Positions 15,287-23,263 of a DNA stretch of 32,884 nucleotides are shown piece by piece (within the stretch, counting starts at the first letter, position 1; every line of letters starts with the position of its first letter). Location of the stretch: positions 1-32,884 of the forward strand of contig CAZRHT010000031.1 in assembly GCA_964599895.1 (NCBI GenBank), given 5' to 3'. The stretch is from UM-FILTER-49-7 sp964599895 (lineage in GTDB: Bacteria; Acidobacteriota; Holophagae; Thermotomaculales; Thermotomaculaceae). The translations under genes were made by a program, and so were the position numbers. The notes under the pieces are model-generated. The model did not search any database, was not told the DNA's origin, and saw only the letters and a list, made by a program, of their open reading frames with translations.

Positions 15287-15382
15287 CGCATCCCTCCTTG
15301 CCATAAGGAATTAAAGTCCTGTTATTGTATCACTTTTTACTTTTCAAAATGAATGGTGATATTGCCGTGTCTATACTCAGAT

Positions 15383-17245
15383 TCAAACTTCTGTTTCCTT
15401 CACGTCCGGCAAAATCTGAAAGCTGACCAGGGCAACGGTTACGTCATCCATCAATTCCTTCACAGACGCATGGGCATCTATCACGCTGGCAAGCATCGTG
15501 TATGCCGACTCAACATCTCCAATATCCAGGCTGGTAAGAATACGGATAATTTCCGGCTCACCACCTGGAAACAACTCCAGAAACCCATCACTGTAAAGAA
15601 ACAGCCCATCGACCTCATCCAGTGGAAACGTTACCTTTTCCAGGTAAGGAAGAATCTTACTCACTCCTCTCATTCCTGCAATCATCCCCTTAGGTCGGGA
15701 CACATACCACCTGCCGTCTTTCCGTTTTACAAGAAGCGGCGGATCTCCCATTCGGTAATAATCAATTTTCCCAACATCCGGCCGGATGTCCAGCAAGGTT
15801 GCAGAGAAGAAGCTGGAACCACCACCACGGTCCAGGAAGAACTGATGCAGCCCTTCCACAATGACTTCCGGAGCCTCGTGCCTTGCCGCGAGGCCATAGA
15901 ACAACCCATCCACCTCGGACACATACATAGCAGCTCCCAGTCCCTTTCCTGAAACATCTCCCGCGAGAATTTCCAGGCCTTTTTCCTTCTTATAAAAGTT
16001 GCAGTAATCGCCGCCGACCACCCGGGAAGCCCGGGAATGGACCGCGATTCGATACTCTTCTTCTCCGAAAATCCCCTGTAACAGCACAGAAGATTGAATT
16101 CGCCTTGCCACTTCCAGTTCCTGCGCCATCTGCTCGCCTGCCATCTTCTTCTGAAACAATTCCTGCATATTTGCCGCCATTTCATTCATTGCCTCGCCCA
16201 CCTGTCCCAGGTTTTTGTCCCTCAACTCCGGTATCCGGGCATCAAAATTTCCCTTCCTGATTTCTCCGACTCCCCCCACAAGATGACGAGTGGCGGTGGA
16301 CATGGACACGGCAAAGAACACTCCTTTCAGGAGCAGATAAAACTGGAAAAGAGCAAATGCAAGGGACAAAGCCAGCACAAATATCAGAAGTTCTCGATTG
16401 ACCTTTGAAAAGGAATTCTTACCGGAAAACAGATTGGACGCAAACCGCTTCAAATCCACCCGAATCATGAATACGAGAATGGGGCCGCTCAGATCTTTTT
16501 CCAACGGGAATATCACAGGATAAGTCAGGTAAGGCCACCTCACCGTAAAATCATAATGTATTCCCTTATCGGCATTTTCGCTTTCCGGGATGGACGAATA
16601 AATGGGCATGGTAAAACGGGGAGTTTCGGCACCAATTGACTTCTCATTCTCCTCATTCCCCTCATTCTTTTTACCCTTCGCGTCCGGATGCTTAACTGGC
16701 TCTCCTTCGAGATTTACCAGGCTACTCAACCGAATGACTGCAGCCGAATAATCAGTCCCGGTCAGTTCCCGCACATTGTCAAAAAACTTTGAGTCAAGCT
16801 CAACCCGTGTTCCCTTTTCAGGTTCAAAATATACTTTACCCCCATGGGTTCGAAAACGAAGGTCGGTATCATGGCTTCCGGTCCGCTGGTGATAAGCGTA
16901 GCGGACCACACGTGTAAACACATAGCTTTCTGTCACTCCGACCAGAAAAAGCAGATAGGTCACGGTCAACATCAGAACCATCAGCAGAGGAAGAATCGCC
17001 GTTGTGATAAAAAACGCGGTTAATTTCAGGGAAACTGACCCGACAATCCTCTTGAAAATGAGTTTCAAAACCCACGCCAGACACACGTAACTTACAGTAA
17101 AAAAAGTAAAAATGCCAAAAGAAATCAAAGCAAAATGCCAGGAAACAAAGGTTGTCATGTAGTAGAGAAAAATGAAGAAAACTCCAATCGTAATCAGAAA
17201 GGGACTGAGTAGTGGCTTTAAAAAAAATCGTTTAATGCGACCCAA
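15383..17245 (-). CDS. membrane-bound SpoIIE/RsbU-type serine phosphatase with HAMP domain
   Basis: PPM-family phosphatase likely to dephosphorylate an anti-anti-sigma (STAS) protein in a partner-switching pathway. It has 620 residues from a TTG start at 17245, with GGGGGG upstream. Predicted membrane helices lie at about 14-32, 36-60, 76-103 and 287-312; the 180 residues between the last two would form an extracytoplasmic sensor. HAMP covers about 310-365 (GEIRKGNFDARIPEL), a coiled coil about 352-385 leads to LEVARRIQSSVLL, and the catalytic domain runs from about 400. Metal ligands are present: D413 (VVGGDYCNFY), D430 (AGDVSGKGLGAAM), LYSDGFLE and MDDVTVAL. The usual NAGH loop is replaced by RMGDPPLL. 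An acidic NEG-NEE-NEK repeat sits at 194-202. No STAS or kinase partner gene is in the window. Confidence 0.9.
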   Translation of the reverse strand: MGRIKRFFLKPLLSPFLITIGVFFIFLYYMTTFVSWHFALISFGIFTFFTVSYVCLAWVLKLIFKRIVGSVSLKLTAFFITTAILPLLMVLMLTVTYLLFLVGVTESYVFTRVVRYAYHQRTGSHDTDLRFRTHGGKVYFEPEKGTRVELDSKFFDNVRELTGTDYSAAVIRLSSLVNLEGEPVKHPDAKGKKNEGNEENEKSIGAETPRFTMPIYSSIPESENADKGIHYDFTVRWPYLTYPVIFPLEKDLSGPILVFMIRVDLKRFASNLFSGKNSFSKVNRELLIFVLALSLAFALFQFYLLLKGVFFAVSMSTATRHLVGGVGEIRKGNFDARIPELRDKNLGQVGEAMNEMAANMQELFQKKMAGEQMAQELEVARRIQSSVLLQGIFGEEEYRIAVHSRASRVVGGDYCNFYKKEKGLEILAGDVSGKGLGAAMYVSEVDGLFYGLAARHEAPEVIVEGLHQFFLDRGGGSSFFSATLLDIRPDVGKIDYYRMGDPPLLVKRKDGRWYVSRPKGMIAGMRGVSKILPYLEKVTFPLDEVDGLFLYSDGFLELFPGGEPEIIRILTSLDIGDVESAYTMLASVIDAHASVKELMDDVTVALVSFQILPDVKETEV

Positions 17246-17310
17246 AATTCCCCCCGGTAGTCATCCATACCTGAATAATACGGCTAATTCTACCATAGAG
17301 TTTCCATCTG

Positions 17311-17415
17311 AAGGGAAGTGGGGATAAGGCTGAGTTTAAGTTCAGGTGAAATATAACCACACCCATCTTCTCCCCTTCCCTACTCGAACTTAAACTGAAA
17401 CTTAAACTTATTTCC
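17311..17415. repeat. hexad inverted intergenic element F
   Basis: AGTTTAAGTTC (17333-17343) and its exact reverse complement GAACTTAAACT (17386-17396) anchor two arms. The right arm has 6-nt units ACTTAA, ACTGAA, ACTTAA, ACTTAT (17388-17411). The left arm GAAGGGAAGTGGGG is mirrored by CTCCCCTTCCC. It fills the gap between the divergent phosphatase and AEC genes. Confidence 0.7.
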
Positions 17416-17419
17416 ACGC

Positions 17420-17448
17420 TTGCCTTTTTCGAGTTGAGTCGATATTCT
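17420..17448 (+). promoter_or_regulatory. possible promoter of the AEC carrier gene
   Basis: TTGCCT (17420-17425), a 17-nt spacer and TATTCT (17443-17448) lie 22 nt before the start codon. Each hexamer matches four of six consensus positions. The -35 lies in the CGCTTG word shared with element G. Confidence 0.35.
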
Positions 17449-17470
17449 GAGTAACGGACAGGAGAAAAAA

Positions 17471-18391
17471 ATGATTCGAATCATCACATCTATTATTCCC
17501 ATTTTCGCGGTGATTTTTCTTGGCACGGCACTGCGCCGGTCTGGCCTTATTGACGATGCTTTTGTGAAAACTGCCAACCGTCTCATCTTTTACATCTGTC
17601 TGCCGGTTCTTCTGTTTCACAAAATTTCAACCGCTTCCCTGAGCAAGAGCGTCCAATGGGTCCCCATATCCATGATGCTGGCAGCCATTCTAAGTGTTGC
17701 AATCATCGCGTTCTTGACTGCAAAGATCCTTCGCTGGCCACTGAAAACGGGAGGCACCCTTGCGGTCAACAGTTTTCGCGGCAATTACGCGTATATCGCC
17801 CTCCCGGTATGCTATTACACGTTCGGAAATCAGGGACTGATTATCGGCAGTGTCTTCATGGCCGTACTGATTCCTTTCGTAAACACACTCGCTGTCTTAT
17901 CCTTTACTATTGGCGGGGCAAAGCGGTTCCGGCTCAAACCAGTTCTTGCCAGTACACTGTTCAATCCGTTATTTCTTGCCTGTGTATTGGGTCTGGTCGC
18001 CTCCGTCGTTCATCTCACAATCCCCGTTCCTGCGGACAAAACACTTGCCATCATCAGCCAGGTTACCCTTCCGCTGGCATTGCTCAGCATTGGCGGCGGC
18101 ATCCGTTTCCGGGCAATGCCCTGGTCCCATTCCCGTCTCTGGGTTGGCACGGTGTTCAAGCTGCTGCTCCTCCCCTTCCTCGGTTACCTGGCACTGAAAC
18201 TCACCGACACTCCCATTCAATTACCTGAACAAGTCATGATCGTCATGCTTGCGTCTCCCTCAGCACTGGTAAACTACGTTATGGCGGACCAGATGAATGG
18301 GGATCCTGAACTCTCCACCGGCATCATAATTCTCACCACAATTGGTTCTGTTTTTACTTTTGTCTTCTGGCTTCACATCATAGGGTTGTAG
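17471..18391 (+). CDS. AEC (auxin efflux carrier) family transporter
   Basis: Inner-membrane carrier of the AEC/BART group; bacterial relatives export or take up small organic acids such as malate or malonate. It has 306 residues and is almost wholly hydrophobic, with about ten predicted helices in two halves. Family signs are the N-terminal IIPIFAVIFLGTALRRSGLIDDAFVKTANRLIFYICLPVLLFHKIS, the first-half NSFRGNYAYIALPVCYYTFG and the second-half LPLALLSIGGGIRF followed by MLASPSALVNYVMADQMNGDPEL near the end. AGGAG sits 7 nt before the ATG. It stands alone between two hexad repeat elements and is divergent from the phosphatase gene. The substrate cannot be inferred. Confidence 0.9.
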   Translation: MIRIITSIIPIFAVIFLGTALRRSGLIDDAFVKTANRLIFYICLPVLLFHKISTASLSKSVQWVPISMMLAAILSVAIIAFLTAKILRWPLKTGGTLAVNSFRGNYAYIALPVCYYTFGNQGLIIGSVFMAVLIPFVNTLAVLSFTIGGAKRFRLKPVLASTLFNPLFLACVLGLVASVVHLTIPVPADKTLAIISQVTLPLALLSIGGGIRFRAMPWSHSRLWVGTVFKLLLLPFLGYLALKLTDTPIQLPEQVMIVMLASPSALVNYVMADQMNGDPELSTGIIILTTIGSVFTFVFWLHIIGL

Positions 18392-18420
18392 TGAAAGAAA
18401 AATCTGCTGTTCTTTTCCTT

Positions 18421-18502
18421 CATAAACTCAACTCTTTACTTATCCCCGCTTGACTCCTTGTCTTTGCTCAAACTTAAACTCAACCTTGTTCCTACTTGTC
18501 CC
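18421..18502. repeat. hexad intergenic element G
   Basis: Degenerate 6-nt units CTCAAA, CTTAAA, CTCAAC, CTTGTT, CCTACT run at 18467-18496. ACTTATCCCCGCTTG (18438-18452) resembles ACTTATTTCCACGCTTG in element F (17406-17422). F and G thus flank the AEC gene. Confidence 0.6.
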
Positions 18503-18555
18503 CTATGTTACCCTTGTTCGACTTTTGCCGGCATCTGGCCGGATTGGAGGAAAAT

Positions 18556-18984
18556 GTGACAAAAGTAAAAGCAGGTGATAAAGTTCGGGTTCATTACACC
18601 GGAACATTGGAAAATGGAGAGGTTTTCGATTCTTCAAGAGATCGGGAACCCCTTGAATTTACAGTAGGAGCCGGCATGGTGATTTCAGGCTTCGATAACG
18701 CTGTATTGGATATGAAAGCAGGCGATTCCACTACCGTGAAGCTGCCACCGGAAGAAGCTTACGGTGAAGCCCGAAAAGAGATGGTTATGCCCATGCAGAG
18801 AAGCCAGGTACCGGCAAATATCGTCCCGGAAGTTGGCATGCAGGTAATGCTTCAGGCCGAAGGCGGACACCAGGTCCCAGCCGTAATCACGGAGGTTAAC
18901 GAAAATACGATCATACTGGATGCGAATCCTCCCCTCGCCGGGAAAACACTGAATTTTGATATAGAGCTGGTTGAAATCATCTGA
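18556..18984 (+). CDS. FKBP-type peptidyl-prolyl isomerase, SlyD-like
   Basis: Folding helper that isomerises X-Pro bonds; SlyD relatives also act as chaperones. From GTG at 18556 it is 142 residues. This start is set by GGAGG 5 nt upstream and by the family N-terminus (KVKAGDKVRVHYTGTLENGEVFDSS); the open frame from 18496 adds 20 unrelated residues encoded in a repeat region. FKBP core signs are EFTVGAGMVISGFDNAVLDMKAGDSTTVKLPPEEAYGE, then an insert-in-flap domain (about 70-120) and the closing DANPPLAGKTLNFDIELVEI. The His/Cys-rich metal-binding tail of E. coli SlyD is missing. No signal peptide is seen, so it is cytosolic. An ATG one base ahead of the GTG is followed at once by TGA. A bidirectional terminator follows. 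Confidence 0.93.
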   Translation: MTKVKAGDKVRVHYTGTLENGEVFDSSRDREPLEFTVGAGMVISGFDNAVLDMKAGDSTTVKLPPEEAYGEARKEMVMPMQRSQVPANIVPEVGMQVMLQAEGGHQVPAVITEVNENTIILDANPPLAGKTLNFDIELVEII

Positions 18985-19018
18985 CAACAAAGACACAGAA
19001 AATAGCAGCTTTAATGCG

Positions 19019-19054
19019 AAAAAGACAGGGAACCATATTTTCCCTGTCTTTTTT
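19019..19054. terminator. bidirectional Rho-independent terminator
   Basis: AAAAAGACAGGGAA (19019-19032) and TTCCCTGTCTTTTT (19040-19053) form a perfect stem with a 7-nt loop. T-runs occur on both strands, so it serves the FKBP gene on the plus strand and the DUF4019 gene on the minus strand. Confidence 0.9.
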
Positions 19055-19075
19055 GTATTCTCTCTTTTGTTCAGA

Positions 19076-19096
19076 ATTCAAAACTCAAAACTTCAT
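19076..19096. repeat. short heptad array H
   Basis: Three 7-nt units, ATTCAAA, ACTCAAA, ACTTCAT, lie between the convergent FKBP and DUF4019 genes. The first unit and the junction ATTCAAAACT recur in array K at 25704. Confidence 0.5.
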
Positions 19097-19113
19097 CGAA
19101 CGATTCCCCGTTG

Positions 19114-19542
19114 TTAGCGGATAAAATAGCCGGATACGTGCCACTTCCCGTCGCTGTCCACCATCGGCGTGATCGTTTCCACCGCACTTTTCTTGTTGGC
19201 AAAGCTTGTTTCGAATTGAATCACCACATATTTGCCATTCGGTGCTCCGGGAAGACTGGTGGCATATGTGGCCAATTTAACCGTCCTTGAAACAAGTTTA
19301 CCCAGAGGGCTACGGACGTGCTTCATCGCCTGTTCCCACTTGTCTCTTGAAATTGCCTTCTTGAAAATTGAGGCCGCACTGTCCCAGCTTTCGCCGTACT
19401 TCTCGTTGTCCACAAGCTGAAGCCAGTTTTTGGCGGACTGAATTGCAGCTGCTTTCTCCTTGCTGTGGTCTGCGGCAGTGCAAGTAACTGTCGTGCCCAC
19501 AACGATCAGGACCATAAGAAAACATGCAGAGTTTTTCCTCAT
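19114..19542 (-). CDS. secreted DUF4019 domain protein
   Basis: Small exported protein of the DUF4019 family, function unknown. It has 142 residues from ATG at 19542, chosen for GGAGG about 5 nt upstream; longer readings up to 19584 add an unsupported leader. A signal peptide covers about residues 1-24 (MRKNSACFLMVLIVVG, cut near TAA). The mature part shows the family pattern: AAAIQSAKNWLQLVDNEKYGESWDSAASIFKKAISRDKWEQAMKHVRSPLGKLVSRTVKLATYATSLPGAPNGKYVVIQFETSFANKKSAVETITPM in sequence segments, ending with DGKWHVSGYFIR. The fold is expected to resemble small NTF2-like proteins. It shares a terminator with the FKBP gene and is divergent from the POT transporter. Confidence 0.85.
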   Translation of the reverse strand: MRKNSACFLMVLIVVGTTVTCTAADHSKEKAAAIQSAKNWLQLVDNEKYGESWDSAASIFKKAISRDKWEQAMKHVRSPLGKLVSRTVKLATYATSLPGAPNGKYVVIQFETSFANKKSAVETITPMVDSDGKWHVSGYFIR

Positions 19543-19677
19543 CTTCGCCTCCATGTTCAGATTCATGCATACAGAATACTCCACAATTCATCTGTTTCAT
19601 TCAACGGAATCAAAAAAACTGTCGAAAAATCCGTTATTTCGTGTAGAATTCTCTTCAATAAGTATCCGGAGGATTAA

Positions 19678-21030
19678 ATGACGACAGCCGAAATGACTGC
19701 CGGCAAACAGGGCTGGAGATTTCCCATGGATTTCTGGCTGGCAAACACCATGGAACTGTTTGAGCGTGCCGCCTATTATGGTTTTTTTATTGTTATAACC
19801 TTGTATTTAACTGATATTGTTGGCTTTTCAGACAAAGAAACCGGGATTGTCGCGGGTCTGTTTTATGCTGGGCTTTACCTTCTGCCGCCATTTGTCGGAG
19901 CCGTATCAGACCGGATCGGCTTCAAGAACGGACTCATTCTTGCGTTCGCATTATTGACCTTCGGCTACACAATGCTGGGTTTCCAACCTGTTGTGGAATC
20001 TAAAGTCACGGTCGTGCTTTTTCTATTCGTGGTTATGGTGGGATGTTCATTCATAAAACCTTTGATTACCGGAACGGTAGCAAAAACAACGACTGAACTG
20101 AACCGCGCACGGGGCTATTCGCTGTTTTACTGGGTGGTTAACATCGGTGCATTCAGCGGAAAGACTTTTGTTCCATTTATTCGTCAGGGAATGGGACTTC
20201 GCTATGTGAATTTCTTCTCTGCCGGAATGGCATTTGTTGCTCTGCTTTTTGCCATTTTTGTATTCAAGAACATTGAAAGTCAGTCTGAACGTAAATCCAC
20301 GAAAGAGGTGCTGTCCGCACTTGTCAAAATTCTCACTACCCCACGTCTGATCATTCTCACCCTCATTGTTGCCGGGTTCTGGACCATTCAGGGGCAGTTG
20401 TACGCAACGATGCCCAAATATATTATTCGAATGGTGGGACCAGACGCAAGACCGGAATGGCTCGCCAACGTCAATCCCGCGGTTGTTGTGATGTTCGTTG
20501 TGCTTATTACCCATTGGACAAGAAAATACAAAGCGGTAACCGCCATGCTTATGGGAATGGTGTTGATGCCATTTTCCGCTCTCGCCATGTCCGCCGGACC
20601 CTGGCTCCAGCATCTTGCAGGTAACTCAATCCCGCTTCTTGGAATGGTAATGCATCCTTTCACCATAATGATGATAGTGGGTATCGCAATCCAGGGAATA
20701 GCCGAGTGTTTCATATCTCCCCGATTCCTCGAGTTCTTCTCCCTTATGGCTCCCAAAGGTGAGGAAGGCGTTTATCTGGGGTTCAGTCACCTTCATTCGT
20801 TTATTTCGGCACTCGTGGGATTTTTCATGTCCGGTTTTCTTCTGGACGCTTACTGCCCCGACCCGAAAACACTTGAGGGACTGACAAAAACCGAATTGAC
20901 AGCACGATATGCCCATGCACACTACATCTGGTACTACTTTGTGGTTATCGGCTTTACCGCGGCAATCGCCCTTTTCTTTTTTCGAATTGTGACGAACAGA
21001 ATAGATCGTTCTGCTCAAAGGGCTGAATGA
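19678..21030 (+). CDS. POT/PTR2-family proton-coupled oligopeptide transporter
   Basis: Major-facilitator carrier importing di- and tripeptides with protons. The 450-residue protein has about 12-14 membrane helices. The POT signature ExxERxxYY is present as E26-LF-E29-R30-AA-Y33-Y34 in the first helix, followed by GLFYAGLYLLPPFVGAVSDRIGFKNGL, the cytoplasmic loop motif of the family. The second-half ExxxSP-type motif appears as AECFISPRFLEFFS. GGAGG is 6 nt before the ATG. The N-terminus (MTTAEMTAGKQGWRFPMDFW) is cytosolic. It is monocistronic in appearance. Together with the secreted dipeptidase at 13646 it suggests peptide use. Some POT members carry other substrates, so peptide import is the family default rather than proven. 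Confidence 0.88.
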   Translation: MTTAEMTAGKQGWRFPMDFWLANTMELFERAAYYGFFIVITLYLTDIVGFSDKETGIVAGLFYAGLYLLPPFVGAVSDRIGFKNGLILAFALLTFGYTMLGFQPVVESKVTVVLFLFVVMVGCSFIKPLITGTVAKTTTELNRARGYSLFYWVVNIGAFSGKTFVPFIRQGMGLRYVNFFSAGMAFVALLFAIFVFKNIESQSERKSTKEVLSALVKILTTPRLIILTLIVAGFWTIQGQLYATMPKYIIRMVGPDARPEWLANVNPAVVVMFVVLITHWTRKYKAVTAMLMGMVLMPFSALAMSAGPWLQHLAGNSIPLLGMVMHPFTIMMIVGIAIQGIAECFISPRFLEFFSLMAPKGEEGVYLGFSHLHSFISALVGFFMSGFLLDAYCPDPKTLEGLTKTELTARYAHAHYIWYYFVVIGFTAAIALFFFRIVTNRIDRSAQRAE

Positions 21031-21044
21031 TCAGTAGTTCGCAC

Positions 21045-21133
21045 ATTGTGATTGATGACCTGTAAAAAGGGGCAATGACTCACTGACGTACTCCACCCGC
21101 TTTCTTGACAATCACAAATGACAAGTGACAAAT
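21045..21133. repeat. heptad intergenic element I
   Basis: The right array has four 7-nt units TGACAAT, CACAAAT, GACAAGT, GACAAAT (21106-21133). A short left arm with ATTGTGATTGATGA lies around 21045-21060 and is roughly its reverse complement. It lies upstream of the MacAB-type operon. Confidence 0.65.
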
Positions 21134-21165
21134 TGCTGTTCGACATGTAGTCGGACTTCGTTACA

Positions 21166-21202
21166 GTTTGTTACAAACCCCACTCCTTTATTTCCGTATA
21201 AT
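21166..21202 (+). promoter_or_regulatory. promoter region with palindrome, MacAB-type operon
   Basis: A perfect -10 TATAAT lies at 21197-21202. Upstream is a perfect palindrome GTTTGT-T-ACAAAC (21166-21178) where the -35 would fall (TTACAA at 21171, spacer 20, is the best match). A second palindrome GCCTGT-AA-ACAGGC (21219-21232) lies in the leader. Repressor binding is plausible but unproven. Confidence 0.45.
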
Positions 21203-21252
21203 TACAGGAGAAGAAATGGCCTGTAAACAGGCAGTAAAAAGGGGAAAAGCTG

Positions 21253-22488
21253 ATGAAAAAACTTGTTGTTGTTCTGGTCCTGATTGCTGTGGTAGTTGGT
21301 GTTTATTTTTTTGTAACAGCCCGGGAAAAAGAAAACGGGGAAACAACTTTCACAACAGTCAAACTGACAAAGGGAACTCTTGAAAATACCGTGTCCAGTA
21401 CGGGCACCCTCAGTGCCATCGGCACTGTTGAAGTGGGAACGCAGGTTTCCGGCACACTGAAACAGGTACTGGTGGATTTCAATGACCATGTCAAGAAGGA
21501 CCAGCTCCTGGCCGTATTGGACAAACGTGTATTGAAGTCGGCCGTTCAGGAGGCAAAAGCCAGCCTGATGAAGGCACGGGCACAGGAAGAACTGGCACAA
21601 GCGGATTTCAAGCGGAGCAAACGGCTATACGATAACAAAATGGTTTCTGAACAGGAGTTTGTCCAGGGCAAAACCAATCTGGCAACCGCGAAGGCATCTG
21701 TGATTTCAGCCGAAACCTCTCTGAATCGCGCCGAGACCAACTTGAATTACGCGGATATCCGATCACCTATTGATGGAACTATTATCCAGCGGAATGTGGA
21801 ACCTGGGCAGACGGTAGCGGCGAGCTTCTCCACCCCGACCCTGTTTCTTGTGGCCGCTGATCTCTCCAAAATGGAGATCCAGGCATTGGTGGATGAAAGC
21901 GATATCGGCCAGATCCGCCTGAATCAATCTGTACGCTTCACTGTGGAGGCGTATCCGGATAAATCCTTCAGTGGTATGGTCAAGCAGATTCGTCTGCAGC
22001 CGTCCACTGTCAACAATGTGGTCAATTACACCGTCATTGTCAACGCTGACAATCCGGATCACCTGCTGCTCCCCGGCATGACCGCTACCGTAGATTTTAT
22101 TGCTCAGCACCTGGAAAATGTTCTTCTGATACCCAATGCCGCGTTGCGGTTCAAGCCCACCGAAGCCATGCAAACGGCTATGCGGGAACAGATGAAAAAG
22201 CGCATGGAAAATTCAGGAGGTGGTCAGCGTATGAGGCCTGGAGACAATTCCGGGTCAGCACCGCCAACAGCCAGGCACGACCGCAGAAGAGACTTCAAAA
22301 TGATTTGGATTCTTGGAGAAGATGGAAAACCGGAAATGAGCGGTTTTGTTCCCGGCCCTACAGACGGAAAATTCACTGCCGTGAAGCAATCCCGGAAGCT
22401 GAAAGAAGGAATAGAAGTTATTGTCGGTCTGAACCAGAAGAACAGCAATGGGTCCAGTCATCCGTCATTCCGTCGGCGACTGCTCTGA
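21253..22488 (+). CDS. MacA-like periplasmic adaptor of an ABC efflux system
   Basis: Membrane-fusion protein that works with a MacB-type ABC transporter to export macrolides, peptides, siderophores or lipids. The 411-residue product has an N-terminal membrane anchor (about 3-21) and no lipobox. Landmarks: GTLENTVSSTGTLSAIGTVEVGTQVSGTL, the lipoyl half VDFNDHVKKDQLLAVLDKRV, a helical hairpin (about 95-165), the second lipoyl half YADIRSPIDGTIIQRNVEPGQTVAASF, and the beta-barrel with LLLPGMTATVDFI. A Met-, Arg- and Gly-rich insert (about 308-348, MREQMKKRMENSGGGQRM and on) interrupts the C-terminal domain; it also occurs in some relatives. AGGGG lies about 9 nt before the ATG. The ATPase gene follows 10 nt after its stop codon. 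Confidence 0.93.
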   Translation: MKKLVVVLVLIAVVVGVYFFVTAREKENGETTFTTVKLTKGTLENTVSSTGTLSAIGTVEVGTQVSGTLKQVLVDFNDHVKKDQLLAVLDKRVLKSAVQEAKASLMKARAQEELAQADFKRSKRLYDNKMVSEQEFVQGKTNLATAKASVISAETSLNRAETNLNYADIRSPIDGTIIQRNVEPGQTVAASFSTPTLFLVAADLSKMEIQALVDESDIGQIRLNQSVRFTVEAYPDKSFSGMVKQIRLQPSTVNNVVNYTVIVNADNPDHLLLPGMTATVDFIAQHLENVLLIPNAALRFKPTEAMQTAMREQMKKRMENSGGGQRMRPGDNSGSAPPTARHDRRRDFKMIWILGEDGKPEMSGFVPGPTDGKFTAVKQSRKLKEGIEVIVGLNQKNSNGSSHPSFRRRLL

Positions 22489-22498
22489 GGAACCTGAT

Positions 22499-23263
22499 AT
22501 GACAACAGTCATCGAAACCAGAGCGCTGAAGAAAGACTACCGCATGGGAACTGTCACAGTTCATGCCCTCCGCGGCGTTGACCTCTCGGTCGAAACAGGC
22601 GAATTTGTTTCCATAATGGGGGCCTCCGGTTCCGGAAAATCCACATTGATGAACATGCTGGGATGCCTGGACACACCGTCAGAAGGAGAATATCTGCTGG
22701 ACGGATTAAACGTAAATAACCTCACCCGAAACCAGTACGCCGATATCCGAAACCAGAAAGTTGGCTTCGTGTTCCAGGGGTTCAACCTGCTGGCGAAGAC
22801 ATCTGCCCTTGAAAACGTAGAACTGCCGTTATTCTACGACCGTTCCAACCGGATTCCAAGTTCCAGACAGGCGGCAATGGACGCCCTTGGCCGGGTGGGC
22901 TTGACTGACCGGGTTCATCATGAACCCAACCAGATGTCCGGAGGCGAACAGCAGCGGGTTGCTATTGCCAGGGCCCTGGTCAACAATCCCGCCATCATCC
23001 TCGCCGATGAACCCACCGGAAACCTGGACAGTCGAACCTCTGTCGAGATACTGGCTCTGTTCCAGGAACTGAACGAATTGGGAATCACAGTGGTTCTGGT
23101 CACCCATGAACCAGACATCGCCCGGTACACCCGTCGGATAATTCAAATGAGCGACGGCCTCATTGTCGGAGACAAACCGGTCACCAATCGACTGATTGCA
23201 AAGGAGGTACTTCCCACCCTCCCCACACTTGAAAATGACACCAATGGTGAGGCCTTGTCATGA
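22499..23263 (+). CDS. MacB/LolD-type ABC transporter ATP-binding protein
   Basis: Cytosolic ATPase subunit of the efflux system. From ATG at 22499 it is 254 residues; GAGGA lies 9 nt upstream and overlaps the end of the adaptor gene. An open frame from 22448 lacks support. Motifs: Walker A GASGSGKST (about 41-49), Q-loop VFQGFNLLAKTSALENVELPL, signature MSGGEQQRVAIARAL, Walker B IILADEPTGNLDS and switch histidine in VLVTHEPDIA. A short C-terminal extension (about 225-254) follows. In E. coli MacB the ATPase and permease are fused; here they are separate and overlap by 4 nt (ATGA). Confidence 0.95.
   Translation: MTTVIETRALKKDYRMGTVTVHALRGVDLSVETGEFVSIMGASGSGKSTLMNMLGCLDTPSEGEYLLDGLNVNNLTRNQYADIRNQKVGFVFQGFNLLAKTSALENVELPLFYDRSNRIPSSRQAAMDALGRVGLTDRVHHEPNQMSGGEQQRVAIARALVNNPAIILADEPTGNLDSRTSVEILALFQELNELGITVVLVTHEPDIARYTRRIIQMSDGLIVGDKPVTNRLIAKEVLPTLPTLENDTNGEALS

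Noticed and set aside
21168..21383. Cys-rich 71-residue frame ahead of the MacA-like gene
   Set aside because: It overlaps the adaptor start in another frame, includes its ribosome binding site and palindrome, and its cysteines come from the TTGTTGTT stretch of the adaptor codons.
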